DNA of 64,000 nt from Panulirus ornatus (GCF_036320965.1 NC_092226.1:23115002-23179001), one strand, 5' to 3'; shown: positions 45,645 through 59,590, numbered from the stretch's first letter. A program made the numbers and translations. Notes: a model not told the origin generated them from the sequence alone.

Positions 45645-45963
45645 CAGAGAGAAGCGAGGCTAGCACATGGGTCTGCGTGACCCACCCTCTACCTGACCTT
45701 GACCTGTCATCTCTCGGATGACCTCACTCACGTAAGACCGGACATAAGGTTGACTTATACAACATAAACTCAAGAACAGTTAATAAAACTTTTTACAACT
45801 TTCTGTACAACGAATTGAGAAAGTTGTGAAAAGTTTTTTTTTTCGAATTCTTGAGTTTATGTTGTGTCTGGTTTTACACTAGGGAGGTCATCCGGGAGAT
45901 GTGTGGTCAAGTTTAGATAGATGGTGGGTCACGCAAAACCCTCGTGCCAACCTTGCCTCTCAC
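45645..45963. mobile_element. Foldback (long inverted-repeat) element, about 320 bp
   Basis: Two imperfect arms of about 155 bp face each other around a loop at about 45,805-45,816. Perfectly paired blocks include an 18-mer (45,759-45,776 with 45,848-45,865), a 13-mer TGCGTGACCCACC (45,674-45,686 with 45,923-45,935) and an 11-mer (45,715-45,725 with 45,884-45,894). Near the loop AACTTTTTACAACTTTC pairs with its counterpart with one mismatch. The termini (GAGAGAAGCGAGG / CCTTGCCTCTC) also match partly. It has no coding capacity. A non-autonomous hairpin transposon (MITE/foldback) is the simplest reading. No target duplication was identified. Confidence 0.75.
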
Positions 45964-46012
45964 TAATTATAAAGTCACTTGACACCATTCCATGCTTGCT
46001 CGAGTTCTGTAC

Positions 46013-47539
<1,527 letters not shown>

Positions 47540-48030
47540 CCACCATGCACTTCTTACTACCACACCCTCTATAAAACGCACTCCTCACTACCACACCCAC
47601 TACACTACGCCCTCCTTACTACCACACCCACTACACCACGCATTCCTCACTACCACACCCACTATACCACACATCCTTCATTACCACGCCCACTACCACA
47701 CCCACTATACCACACATCCTTAATTACCACGCCCACTACCACACCCACTATACCACACATCCTTCATTACCACGCCCACTACCACACCCACTATACCACA
47801 CATCCTTCATTACCACGCCCACTACCACACATCCTTCAATACCACACCCATCACCATGCATCCTCACTACCACACCCACTACCACTCATCCCTCATTACC
47901 ACACCCACCACCAAGCACCCCTCGCTACCACACCCACTACCACGCACCCCTCACTACCACACCCACCACTGCACAACCCTCGCTACCACACCCCCTCACT
48001 ATCGCATCCAGTAACACATACACGTTACTA
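47540..48030. repeat. C-rich minisatellite with a 43-bp higher-order unit
   Basis: Degenerate CCACACCCACTACCACGC-type sequence. From about 47,672 to 47,830 it organises into four 43-bp units containing CATCCTTCATTACCACGCCC. The open frame of 220 codons over it is an artefact. Confidence 0.9.
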
Positions 48031-48419
48031 TCACACCCACCATCAAGCACTAGACATATACATCAATGACTCGACAAATGCTTCAGTGATATTTGTGATC
48101 GGTGAATGATACTTCGTCATGAGATATCATTTAACCCTGTCTTTGTCTTTCAGTCATGCCCAGTGCTGCGGTTGTCAAACTGGTCGGGAACTTTTCCCGT
48201 TCTAACTTTCCTGTAAAATTTCCATGGCAATATATTTCCATCATAATACACGGTAATTCTTTTCTCTCATTTTGTCTCTTCTGCTAGCAATTGTGCCAGA
48301 GGGAGAGGTGGGTGGCAAGGTTTCTTCTGCTTTTCTATCCTGCCTCTACCACAATCTTAGGCATATTCATCAGATAATTTCGTCATGGTCCATCAGGTCT
48401 CCAGTTATCTGCCCTTCCC
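48031..48419. other. No gene seen
   Basis: Spacer of ordinary composition between two C-rich repeats. Confidence 0.4.
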
Positions 48420-49640
48420 ATGTATTTCCCTTACTTCCACACCCGTCATCACGCTCCTTTAACTACCACACACACACGACTACGCACCCTTCACTACCAC
48501 ATCCACCAACAGGCATCCCTCGCTACCACACCCACTACCACGCACTGTTTACCACCACCACTACCACGCACCTCATACTACTACATCCAGCCTCACACAC
48601 CCTCCTCTTCTACCACACCCATCGCGTCAGTCAGCGATAAGTACCACGCACCCTTACTACCACATCCTCTAATACCATCCATACTCCTTACACCAAGGCT
48701 CAACACCACCTACTTCACCAACCCCAACCATAACTTACGTCTTCCCACCCCACAACCTTCTCCCAACTCCTCCCTGCAGCCTACCTCTCACTACTCCACC
48801 AGCACTCCACCAATCCCTCATCCTACCACTCCCTGTTTCCTTCCTCCTCCAGCACAAACACTCACCACACTTCAAACCCTCTTAGTAATCCTCACCTGGA
48901 CATCACTTAGACACTCCCCGCGCCCTACCTCTTCCTCCCTATTCCACTTGAATCTTACCTACTCCTCCTCGTTGCCCTCTACATCCTACCTCTTCCTCCT
49001 CGTCACCCCTACATTCTACCTCTTCCTCCTCATCACTCCCTACATCCTACTTCTTTCCACACCATCACCATTCCTTAAGTGACCACTCATTTACCACCAT
49101 CCTGTACGTTCTACTATTCCACACCCAACCGCCAACTCGCCACCACTCCGGCAGCCCCTCGTCCTGCCCCTCCTCACTCAAACACACCACTCCCCCATCT
49201 AACTGATTTGATTTGTGCCGGTAACCCCGGCAAATTTATTGTGCACCCCATACTCATCCTGTGAGCGGCAGCGCAAAAGGATTACAGGGGTCACAAAGGC
49301 TCTTAGCCCAAACTGGGCTGTCGTTACATAGGATGTTACAATTCGTTTTTCGGTACGCAAGCACCACCTTCCCCCCGCCCCCTTACGTTCTTCCCCAACA
49401 TGACCCATGTCGAATCTTTCCTCATACCACCACTTTCACCACTCATCATCCCAACATCATCTCATCACCCCTACGTCCAGCCTCACCCCACCTCATCACC
49501 CCATATGTATAGCCTCACCCCACCTCATCACCCCGCTCGCGCAGCCTCTTTTCACCCCACTTCATCATTCCGTTTATACAGCCTCTCCTCACCTCAATTC
49601 GTCAGCCTGTTCGTATAGCGTCTCCTCACCCCATCACCTC
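48420..49640. repeat. C-rich degenerate repeat region
   Basis: CACTACCACGC-like units (48,430-48,640) pass into C/T-rich low-complexity sequence. Near 49,440-49,580 there are four to five 37-bp-type units with CAGCCTCACCCCACCTCATC. Confidence 0.7.
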
Positions 49641-50437
49641 ACCAACAACCCCCTCTCCTATCCTCACGATGCCTCCTTTGAGTTAGTGGTAAGAAAAAAA
49701 AAAATGCGTCCCTCATCCTGGTGGCCGCGTGCACTCCCCTCATCACGGGCTGACGCACCCTCCCAGGTGAGCCCAGCTGGAGTCTGTTTACCCCACCTCA
49801 GGAGCTGCCCAGCCGAGGAATAAGAGCTAGAGGAATGACGAGGAAGGAGCTGATGAACACTGCTGGCAGCCGACAGTCTACCTACCTTCCTCACCTCAGA
49901 GCGGCAACCGTCTCACCCAGTCGCATCTGTTCTCTCTCGGTTATGAGACGACGCAGGATAATCACGTCTCATGTATCGTGTGGCCAGATGAAAGTCTGAC
50001 TATGGTCTGTGTTAGACGGAGGGAGAGGGGGCATGGGATGGGGGCGGCGCCCTTGAACGTAACCGCAGGTCATGAAGGAGACAGGAGCTCAGGTCAGCCG
50101 GCCGCCTGACCCTCCGGCAGTAGTGACAACCTCAGGAACCCCACCACCACCACTACCACTCACACAGCAGGAGCAGCGTCAGGTCACAGGGCTGCCTCAC
50201 CCTTTGGCAGTAGTGATACAGCCTCGGGGATCATCACTCGCCACACACAAGCATACCCACGTACACAACCACAATACAAACGGTCGCTCACTCTCAAACA
50301 GATACATTTACACTTCCTGATGAAAAATGATATATTCAGCTTTGTAGACGTGACAAGAGGAAGACTGTGGCTATGTGTGCGGCTAGTGTTAACATTTTTG
50401 AATAATCCTGACAGATAATGACGACATATAGGGTGGG
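49641..50437. other. No gene seen
   Basis: A loose duplication of about 90 bp with CAGGTCA and CTGCCTCACCCT near 50,090-50,240. No gene recognised. Confidence 0.4.
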
Positions 50438-51378
50438 GGGGCTTGGGGGACGAGTCAGTTGTTTGCAGATGACACGGCTCTAGTGGCAGCTGACGCCATC
50501 CGAGACTGAGAGGGTGTGTGAAATGAGCAAGTTAAGATTTAATATGAATGAAAGTAAGGTGAGATTTAACAGGGGTACGAGGAAGGCTGGTGTGAGTGTG
50601 TCTAAATGGCAAAAATCAAGAGGATGAGGAGTGCTATAGTTATGTGGCAGTGGACATGGCATCGGAGAGAACTATGGGAGTTAAATTGAACCACAGGTTA
50701 ATTGAGAGGATTAAGGTTATGGGTGGTTTGAAGAGTGCGTGGAAGTGATCAATGGTCGTAAGGGTAAAGACAGGCGTGCTCGACGGTACAGTGGTCCCGA
50801 CGGCGTGGTGTGTGTGCAAGTCTCGAGTCATGGATTTTGCGCAAAATAACGGAAGAAGATGGATTCGGTGGAAACAATACATAAAGACCATATGTGGTGT
50901 ACCGAGGGTTTACCTTGTAAGGAATGATATTGCAAGAGAGAGAGGTGTAGTAGTAAGTGGAGTGTGTTCTGAAAGGGTTTGAAAATAGTGAGGATGAGGA
51001 AAGAGGATATACATGGCAGAAGTGGAGGGAACAAGGTGAAGAGGAAGAACCGATAAAGGGATGGAAACATGGAATGAAAATGATTCTGAGTTATCAAGGC
51101 CACAATATGCAGGAGGGTGAGAGGCGTGAAAGGAATAGAAAGAATTTGAGCGTGATGGTATACAGGGGGCGACTCGCTGTCAATGATGTGAACCAGAGCT
51201 CATGAAGTGGTCAGACAAAACCATTGAATGGGTTATGAGGCTGGACTGTGAAAGGGGATGTGGATTCGGTGCATTTTATATGACAACTAGAGAGTGCATG
51301 TGAGCAACTGAGGCCGTTCGTCTACTGTTCTTAGCGCTGCCTCACTAACGCGGAAAAATAGCGAAAAATATGAAAGAA
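50438..51378 (+). pseudogene. LINE copy 4, diverged, 3'-UTR subfamily 2
   Basis: Begins at the RT active-site region: SQLFADDTALVAAD (50,451-50,490; compare LLFADDTALVADS). It continues through NMNESKVRF, a damaged GCEAW region and HNMQEGERRERNR (51,100-51,140; compare LNMQEGERRARNR). The 3' UTR has GGATTCGGTGCATTTTATAT and GACAACTAGAGA as in copy 3, and ends in TTAGCGCTGCCTCACTAACG with an A-rich tail. Frameshifts are frequent. Confidence 0.75.
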
Positions 51379-52339
51379 AAATACAAAACTGAACAAAATA
51401 AACTTAAAAATTACTGAGGAAAAATTCTTGGACGACAGAAACTCTGAGATTTATGTTATTCTGCATATAAGCTTCCCAAAGCACACGCAGCCAACAATAT
51501 CCCCGGTACAATTTAGCAAAGTCAACGTCACGAAAACGGAAAGAAAACCATATTAAGCTCTTACCTCGACAGCAAACCATGCCAAGTGACACTCAGGCAT
51601 TATAAAGCTCAGCGTCACTATTCAAACATGCAAATCATCTTGAGCAAGTGATGATGACAATTATCAGTTGGACGAGCCATAGTTAATCACGTCTGGGGTT
51701 TGTGTTGTCCCCAGAACAAGGCACTACAACCACTTGGGAGATCCTACAGTAGTTGTCAGTGGCTCTCCTTTGGACCAGAAGGTCTGAATATCAAGGATCA
51801 GCATTATAGAGATGACGTGGCATTCCTCAGTGCCTCACACACATGACTCGCCAGCAGCAGCATTATGTACACCAGTAACCTCACATGGTAATGTACTCTT
51901 AACATGAACACGATAACTAAATGGGTGAGTATACTGAGCATGCTCAGTAAAACAATATATGAGGATACTGAGCATGATTCAGTACATATGTGAGATTAAT
52001 GAACGCGATACAGCAAACGTGTGAGCTTATTGAACATAACACAGTACAAGTGTGAGGACGCTGAACATGGTATGGTATGAGTGTGAGTCTTCTGAACACT
52101 GTGCACTACAACAAGCTTGAGGATACAGACCATGATACAGTAAAAGTGTGAGTGGATACAGTAAACGTGATGTGGTACAACGGTGAGTGTGCAGCAGATG
52201 ATAAAGTAGATGTGAGTATACTTAACATGATAAAGAACAAGCGAGAATAGTGAACATGATAAGGTAAAACAAAAGCAGAACAAAAGCATTACAACGACAG
52301 AAGTTGTTAAGGTCAGTAACATGATTTGCTTGATGCATC
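51379..52339. repeat. Spacer with a degenerate tandem repeat
   Basis: From about 51,900 to 52,270, units of the type GTGAGTATACTGAACATGAT plus ACAGTA recur roughly every 33-40 bp with heavy divergence. No gene. Confidence 0.55.
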
Positions 52340-53110
52340 ATTGCCACTGTGACATTTGATTAATTCTCCAGCTCCTTCCCGAGGTTGAGTTTGGGGGACT
52401 TAAAATCTGAGACTGAAACTGGAAGAACTTTCTCTCTGCTTCTTTCACGATGAGGACTCCAGTAACGGACAAAAGTCCGCACCGAGGTTAGGCTCCAACG
52501 AAACATTGATCAAGAGATGTAGGGTGGAAAAAAAGAGGAAGAAGTGGGAACTTTGCCGTTTAGGATGGGGGTAGTTTGAAGCCGGTACGATACAGACGAG
52601 GAAAGTAAGAGTTCCAGATCATGGTGATATATAAAACGACAGGAAACATCACAGTAGCCCAACCTTGACCTACTAGATGCCGCAGAGTGACTTGCTGAGA
52701 TAGTACGTGGTCTTACCAATAGCTAGACTACGTACTACAGGAACCGAAGTAATATCTATACAAGAGAAACAAAGAGAGGCAACATTACCGCACAGAGCAA
52801 GTGGGTCAAGATTTGAGGTCAGATTGGGGGACGTGATAAGTCGGACTGTCTGGGAGTTAGACCTGTTAAACAAAGATGTCGAGCGAGAAAACCATTCCGG
52901 ATGTCAGGGCAATACTCCACACAGGAACAAATCAATTCTTTGTACATCCGAAGAAGGTATTCGAGGAGGAATCGCTGGCATCTGATCAGGAATCCCAATT
53001 TCGCAGGGGCAGACTTAGTTATTTGTGTAATGTGATGTGTCCAAGATAGATATCACGGTTATACCAAGGATATATACCGAGTTGAAAGGTGAAATTATAA
53101 AGCTATCAGA
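52340..53110. other. Unclassified segment with a 92-codon open frame
   Basis: A plus-strand frame at 52,707-52,985 encodes 92 residues (includes GTEVISIQEKQREATLPHRA and VWELDLLNKDVERENH). I recognise no family. It lies left of a CR1 relic and may be part of a dispersed repeat. A single hydrophilic exon cannot be excluded. Confidence 0.25.
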
Positions 53111-53112
53111 GA

Positions 53113-53119
53113 TATGATT

Positions 53120-53166
<47 letters not shown>
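53113..53166. repeat. (AC)n microsatellite
   Basis: About 26 CA units following GATTAA. Confidence 0.97.
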
Positions 53167-53167
<1 letters not shown>

Positions 53168-53169
53168 CA

Positions 53170-54330
53170 CATACACACACCGAGAACAAAACACGGAATA
53201 ATTCAGATGTGTTCATAGATTGGTCTAGAGTAAATCGTCGGTTCAAAGGCAGCTAATTAGGCTAAAGGAATCAGAAGGAAGACGTGTACAAGACGAAGTA
53301 AAGGTATGCGAGGAAATGAATGATCATCATTTTTTCTTATAATGACCAAATTGGCACGAGCAAAACATGCCCCAATCAAGCCCATCTCGCGTGTAAGAAA
53401 AAAAATGTGAGGGTGAGGTGGGGGGAGGGTAAGTAGAAATTAATCAGAGCTCCGCAAATGTCTGTGGAGATGACTCTTGAGGGAAGGAAGGTAATATGAA
53501 GGTTGATGGAAAGGGCCTTGAAGAGCTCTTGGAAACTACTGAAATTACTGGAAAAATATGAACAGAATACTAAATGTCTCTCATTCATATAAGTCATTGA
53601 TGGAGTCTCTGCATCTGTACAAAAAAAGATGTAGAAACGTTTGATAGAACGCGTGAAGTATTGCTCAATGTGTCACTGAAACACGGTATGGCACCAGGGG
53701 AGTGACAGAGCGCAAACGTCTCGCCCATTTTGAGAGGAGATCGGGCGACTCCTCTGAACTACAGACCAGTCTTTCTGACGAGTGTGGTCAACACAATACT
53801 GAGAACGAGAATCAGGAAGCAAATAATTAAGTGGCCGCAAACAAAAAATTGTCTGATTAAGAGATAATATATATTTTCTTTTTTCTTTTTGGAAAAGCAG
53901 GTCATTCGAAACTGAGTTTTTACATTTCTATGAAAGAGTGAGCTCTGACCTGGACAAAAGAGAAGGATGGATGGACTGTGTTAATAGACTGCCAGAAAAT
54001 ACGTTTGACACTATCCCCACAGGAGGTGGCTAAAGCTGGATCTTCAGGCAGGAATAACAAGGAGATTTTTTTTTCGATGGATAGAAGGGAGCAAAGAAGG
54101 CATGTTTACAAACGCTTTCTAGATGTGGAATGCGATCACCGCAAACCTCATACCTGAATATGTTTATGAATGCTGCTGAAGGCCATGAGGGAAACGAAAA
54201 AGGATGAGGATTGAATCACCTTACACTGGGACCTAGACAAACTCCAGACCTGGTCTTAGTCTCTCCAGCGTTCGTGCTCCTTAAAGCTGGGATTTCTTCA
54301 AGTGATGGTTAGAAAACTTAAGGCAAATAA
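53170..54330 (+). pseudogene. CR1-like LINE relic with an inserted module
   Basis: In order on the plus strand: QLIRLKESEGRRVQDEVKVC and EEMND (53,260-53,325), the foreign module 53,400-53,530 (also at 18.2 kb), HGMAPG-like and LNYRPV-like strings (53,680-53,790; read as TPLNYRPVFLTSVVN across frames), DCQKIRLTLSPQE-type degraded motif A near 53,990-54,030, and LNMFMNAAEGHEGNEKG near 54,155-54,200, where FADDA is lost. Stops and frameshifts throughout. Confidence 0.7.
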
Positions 54331-55077
54331 GATTAAACATGAGAGACGAAACAAAAAATCACTGCCCATTTTGCAAAAAAAAGCTCCAATGATGAACAGA
54401 CAACAAGAAACACAGTAACAGATCGCTTCAAAATCACTTCGATTGTGAGAAATGAAGTCCACATCACACTCCCGACATCAAAACATTTACCCGTTCCTTC
54501 GGCATATTGACTTATCTTGGATGTAAATTACATTTAATAAAAGAAAGAAACGCCTCTCTTCTTCTCTTCCGTCGCTAATGTAAAAAAAAATTCGTGTTTC
54601 TTGGCCAATTATCCGCTCTAACAACTTAGTCATCTTTTTTTTTTCTAGACCTCGTGAGCAACTTTGTCAGGATCTGAGCCTGACGCTGGACGTGAATGAT
54701 AACCATAATGGCACAGCGGAGGAACCTTTCACTAAAGAACAAGATACTGAGAAGAACATGTTTATCTTATAATCATCTAATGACAAAACAACGAACCACC
54801 TTCAGCCCACCAGCATCCTCCTCCTTCACGACCCAGGAATCATAACATAAACACATCCAGGCGGGCCATCCGATTGCCAAAGAGGATATAGAATTACTTT
54901 ATGTTTACTGATAGTTTAACAGAAGCTGTATTAGGAAATACAGTAGGATTTTCTTTTCGTTTAAGACTCAAAAGAACTAATTGCTATGACTGTAGTATTC
55001 ACAGTGATTCGTGACTTAGAGTAACATACAAGACTGAACCCCCAGATGAAGAAGTCATGAAACAGATGCCTCGCACA
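54331..55077. other. No gene seen
   Basis: AT-rich sequence with no recognisable feature. Confidence 0.45.

Positions 55078-55121
<44 letters not shown>
55078..55121. repeat. (AC)n microsatellite
   Basis: About 21 CA units. Confidence 0.97.
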
Positions 55122-55122
<1 letters not shown>

Positions 55123-56560
55123 CAGTGCTCCCGGCGAGAGCCGCGGAACACCCTATGTTTCCCTAAAGTCAATAGACGTGTATGTCTTCTACCAATGATT
55201 CAGAGATCCTCCAGACAGCCAAGAAACACCAAGGGTTCCTCTCAGGGCAGTTAGACGGATGTCCACCAGAGACAGCCAAAGGACAACCCAGATGCTTCTT
55301 ACTGACAGCAATCGGACGGATATATTCTCCAGAGAGAGAGAGAGGCGAGATGGCGGGCAGGTGGCGGGGCAGGTCGAGGTAAGACAAACAGGGCCGTCGG
55401 CGGGCCTGTTATCTCCGGGGTTCACAGTAGGTCCGCCCAGTGGGAACCCTATGCTATCAGGCCACATCTCCCCGCCCCCACCCGGCCACCCGCCCCACCA
55501 CACTGCCGCGAGGACACGGACAAACCTGGTGATAGCAGGACGCGACGGGGGACATCACCGGGTATTGGCACACAGCAGGGGGGTCCGGCAGACACTTTAG
55601 CGACATGGACGAACGCCAGAGATACGGAGACAGCTCACAGACGCGGGGCGAGACAGGTCGCCAGGGAAGGCTCAGGAGGCACTGTGGGATATGGTGTGTT
55701 GGGGATGGTGAGGGGCCGTCTCGAAAGAACTTGCCAGTGTCATCAGCGCGAGACATGGGTCCTTGAGTTTACACGGTGCTTGTTTAGGTCATTTGCCCAT
55801 TACGAGCAAGAGCGACGCAGGAAAGTATGAACATCACGAGGTTACAGAATATGTAACAATGCAACGAGAGATTTCCCTTGCAGTAATATGTCTCACAGCA
55901 TCAATATGTATGATATCACCGGCTTTCTGCAAGACCATGTATTTCCTACGGCAGAATATGTTTCCATAAGTGTTCAGTATTGGATTCCCCAATCACTTAA
56001 CTATTGCAAGTATTTAACACTGGATTCCTTAATCACTTAACTATGTAAGTATGTAGTACTGGACTCCTCAGTCAACTTACTATGATTTACTGATCCTGGA
56101 CCAGTGACCATATTTTCAAGAGGTGATAGAAACCCCTCCCTCCCTCCCTCTTACTTATAAAACTTTAGCAATGTAAAAATTTTACTGAAACAATTGTCAG
56201 CTTTCTCAGCAGATTTGTAGGGTGTGAAGGCTAGACGGTCACACAATGAGAAACAGTTACTCCCGTTTATACATGATGAATTACAAACTATTCTATCAAG
56301 TATAATATCTCTGTGTAAGATATTCCAACCCTCACCTTAGCTCTAAGAGGCTGTACTCAGCAGTGAGAAAATACTTTCATAACGCCTCCGACAACTACAG
56401 AAAGGTTGATACAGTTTCTGTATTTGCTTGTGTAGTTGGTCTCCCACACCCTAGGTCTTCCCAGGGAAAGTGAGGAGTGAAACTTCTTGACACCCCCGCC
56501 CTCCACTTCCCTCCCCAGCATACTCACCCTTTGCCTCCAGTAACCTCCACCCCCTCTGGA
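55122..56560 (+). other. GC-rich sequence with an open frame ending at a donor-like site
   Basis: An ATG at 55,182 opens a 66-codon frame that runs across GAG|GTAAGA at 55,376-55,384, a good match to a splice donor, and stops right after it. A CpG-rich segment follows to about 55,650. The peptide is not recognised. This is weak evidence for an exon. From 55,970 to 56,100 there are three loose repeats of a TATTTAACACTGGATTCC-type unit. Nothing else is seen. Confidence 0.2.
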
Positions 56561-56629
56561 ACCCCCGCTGGGTGATGGATTCCCACCTGTCCATGTCCTG
56601 GAATCCTACACGTTCCCCAAGACGGGGAG

Positions 56630-56905
56630 ATATGGCGGTGTGGTGGTGGTGGTGGCGGTGTGGTGGTGGTGGGTCGTGCTGGTGGGTGGTGGTAGTGGTG
56701 GCGTTTGGTGGTGTCGGTCGTGGTGGCAGCGGTTGTGTTGGGGATGATGGTGGTTGTAGTGGTGGTGTTGAAGGTTGTGGCAGCGTTGATGATGGTACTG
56801 ACTGTGATGATGATGAGGGTGGTGGTACGACGGTGGTAGTAGTGGAAGCGATGGTGGTAATGGAGTAGATGGTGGTAGCACGATGGCGGTGGTCATGGAT
56901 GATGG
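56630..56905. repeat. GGT-rich low-complexity region
   Basis: GGTGGT/GGTAGT triplet-like sequence. Poly-Gly and poly-His frames are artefacts. Confidence 0.85.
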
Positions 56906-56967
56906 CAACAGTAGTTGCAGAAGATTAGAGGGAAAGTAATGTTTATGATGGTTGTAGTGAGGATGAC

Positions 56968-57250
56968 AGTTATGGTGTTACTAGCAGTTGTGGTAGGGGT
57001 GTTGACAGTGGCAGTTATGGTGTTACTAGCAGTTGTGGTAGGGGTGTTGACAGTGGCAGTTATGGTGTTACTAGCAGTTGTGGTAGGGGTGTTGACGATG
57101 GTAGTTATGGTGTTACTAGCAGTTGTGGTAGGGGTGTTGACAGTGGCAGTTATGGTGTTACTAGCAGTTGTGGTAGGGGTGTTGACAGTGGCAGTTATGG
57201 TGTTACTAGCAGTTGTGGTAGGGGTGTTGACGATGGTAGTTATGGCGATA
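56968..57250. repeat. 45-bp minisatellite with 135-bp higher order
   Basis: Six units of the type GTTATGGTGTTACTAGCAGT plus 25 bp. Every third unit ends GACGATGGTA instead of GACAGTGGCA, giving two 135-bp blocks. One plus frame encodes a hydrophobic 15-residue repeat (MVLLAVVVGVLTVA type). Confidence 0.95.
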
Positions 57251-58265
57251 CAAGCTATTGCGGTAGTGGCAACGAGGAAGCTGTCACTGGCAAAGAACCA
57301 GATATATTTCTTCCTGTGGAATCAGCGGCTGTAACCTGTCGTTCGTAAAAGTCAAAGACATCAGAGGGAAAAAAAAGAAAAAAAGCAACAGTCTTAGGCA
57401 GTCCAATAAGTGGAAATATTACCACAGAGGAAGCCAACACTTATAAATTTATATGTTGAACCATTTTTTTCTGAAGTTGGGCATCTGACATTAATGACGA
57501 TGATCCAGTCAGTGTTCCTCTGGTGTGGAACGAACCCGGACTTCGAGTGGAGCAAAGGCCAGCTCCTGCAGGAAACCATCCCGCTCCCTTCCTTGTATGT
57601 GGAACACTCCCTCGGTTGTTGACATGGGACAACCCCAGCAAGAAGGCAGCATTTCTAAGCGTGAAATTATCATGTGGGACGCGAAACTGTTTCCGCAAAG
57701 ACGCTTGAAACATCTAAAGGTTAGGGCGCGAAAAGAGTTCGTAAGGAATAGAAAAAAAAGGGGGGAAAAATGAAGAAAAAATTTGTACACACTTCTGGCT
57801 TGAAACAAATGATTTTTGTATAGAATATCTGAGAGACTGCATATGGTAGTATCTGGCACCTCTCGTGTGCATCCAGCAAATCTGGCTGGAAATAATCCGG
57901 CAATTTTCCGTAAGTCACTGAACGTTGCAGGGTGGTCATTCTTCAGCATGTCTGTCATGATCATCGCAGGGGGCACTGCTCTGCAGCAGGAGTTCGACGT
58001 CATAAACGTTGCAGGGAAGCCGTTCTTCAACAAGCTTCAAGTGCGGAGTGATCTTGCCACTTCCGGGAAGGATTCATGGGACCATCCCGTATTTTTTTGT
58101 TAGACGCGGGACGAAACCACACGCTGATCTGGTGCATTCAGCGAGGGAATACTGAGCGCTTGGGGCGTGAAACAACACTTGCATATTTGATCAGTGGGGT
58201 ATCTCCATTGTTGACGGCGAGGGATCGCTTTCTCTGTTTTCTCTCGCGTCCAATATTTTCTTGGT
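57251..58265. other. Unclassified, overlapping small frames
   Basis: Two AACGTTGCAGGG strings (57,924 and 58,005) head related 80-bp segments, a degraded duplication. A minus-strand frame of 174 codons (57,509-58,033) is overlapped by plus-strand frames, and I recognise none of them. Confidence 0.3.
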
Positions 58266-58269
58266 ATGA

Positions 58270-58540
58270 ATGTTGACGGTAGTGGTGTCAGGTGCAGTGA
58301 TGGTGGCAGAGGGTGTGGCAGTGGTGAGAGTAGTGGTGTCAGGTGCAGTGATGGTGGCAGAGGGTGTGGCAGTGGTGAGACTAGTGGTGTTAGGTGCAGT
58401 GATGTTGGCAGGTGGTGTAACAATGGTGAGAGTAGTGGTGTCAGGTGCAGTGATGGTGGCAGAGGGTGTGGCAGTGGTGAGAGTAGTGGTGTCAGGTGCA
58501 GTGATGGTGGCAGAGGGTGTGGCAGTGGTGAGGTAGTGGC
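58270..58540. repeat. 51-bp minisatellite
   Basis: Five units containing GGTGTCAGGTGCAGTGATGG and CAGAGGGTGTGGCAGTGG. One frame from ATG 58,266 encodes a 17-residue Gly/Ser/Cys repeat (SGVRCSDGGRGCGSGES). Confidence 0.95.
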
Positions 58541-58754
58541 GGCGCTGCTGCCTGGAGTGTAAGACGTATGCGTGACATCATACAAAGCGACTGCAAAAGT
58601 TTATGTCGGCAACTTGCTTAATTCCCTGGAACAAGAGAATGAGTCGGGCGACCACGCTCACACCGTGTGGGAGGTCACGCACACCACACACACTGCTGGG
58701 GGAGACATACACCGAGTGGTGTAGAGCCACGTCCCCACACCAAAGCTTTACCAT

Positions 58755-58947
<193 letters not shown>

Positions 58948-59012
58948 AGGTACTTTTCTAACGATTTTTTCTTTTCGTAAATTCAACAGTATAACTTAAA
59001 CTCTCGGGCGTG

Positions 59013-59150
59013 ACCACACGACCCTCGTACACAACCCTTGGGTCTTTATGGTGTGACCTTCGATTCATGGCTCAGAGCCTAAGGGCGAGATCAAAGGTCA
59101 AGCCATCATACTTTCGGGCTGTATTGTCCTGCTCCAGTGGGTACGGAAAC
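59013..59150. repeat. Foldback-family copy
   Basis: ACGACCCTCGTACACAACCC on the left and TGTATTGTCCTGCTCCAGTG on the right are decayed inverted arms. AGATCAAAGGTCA (59,088-59,100) is one base from a DR1 nuclear-receptor element. Confidence 0.5.
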
Positions 59151-59166
59151 GTCTGCTTTCTTGTCA

Positions 59167-59590
59167 CCCTCACACTCAGGGTGGGTGGGTGAAGATGACG
59201 GGTGTTGCTACCCTCACACTCAGGGTGGGTGGGTGAGGGTGACAGGTGTTGCTACCCTCACACTCAGGGTGGGTGAGTGAGGGTGACAGGTGTTGCTACC
59301 CTCACACTCAGGGTGGGTGAGTGAGGATGACAGGTGTTGCTACCCTCACACTCAGGGTGGGTGAGTGAGGGTGACAGGTGTTGCTACCCTCACACTCAGG
59401 GTGGGTGAGTGAGGATGACAGGTGTTGCTACCCTCACACTCAGGGTGGGTGAGTGAGGGTGACAGGTGTTGCTACCCTCACACTCAGGGTGGGTGAGTGA
59501 GGGTGACAGGTGTTGCTACCCTCACACTCAGGGTGGGTGAGTGAGGGTGACGGGTGTTGGCACCCTCACACTCAGAGTGGGGTAGGGGTG
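59167..59590. repeat. 44-bp minisatellite with hairpin in each unit
   Basis: About 9.5 units. Each contains CACCCTCA and TGAGGGTG as inverted copies around a 17-bp centre. Confidence 0.96.

Noticed and set aside
57509..58033. 174-codon minus-strand frame
   Set aside because: No recognisable motif. Plus-strand frames overlap it, and the region includes a degraded internal duplication, so a chance frame is likely.
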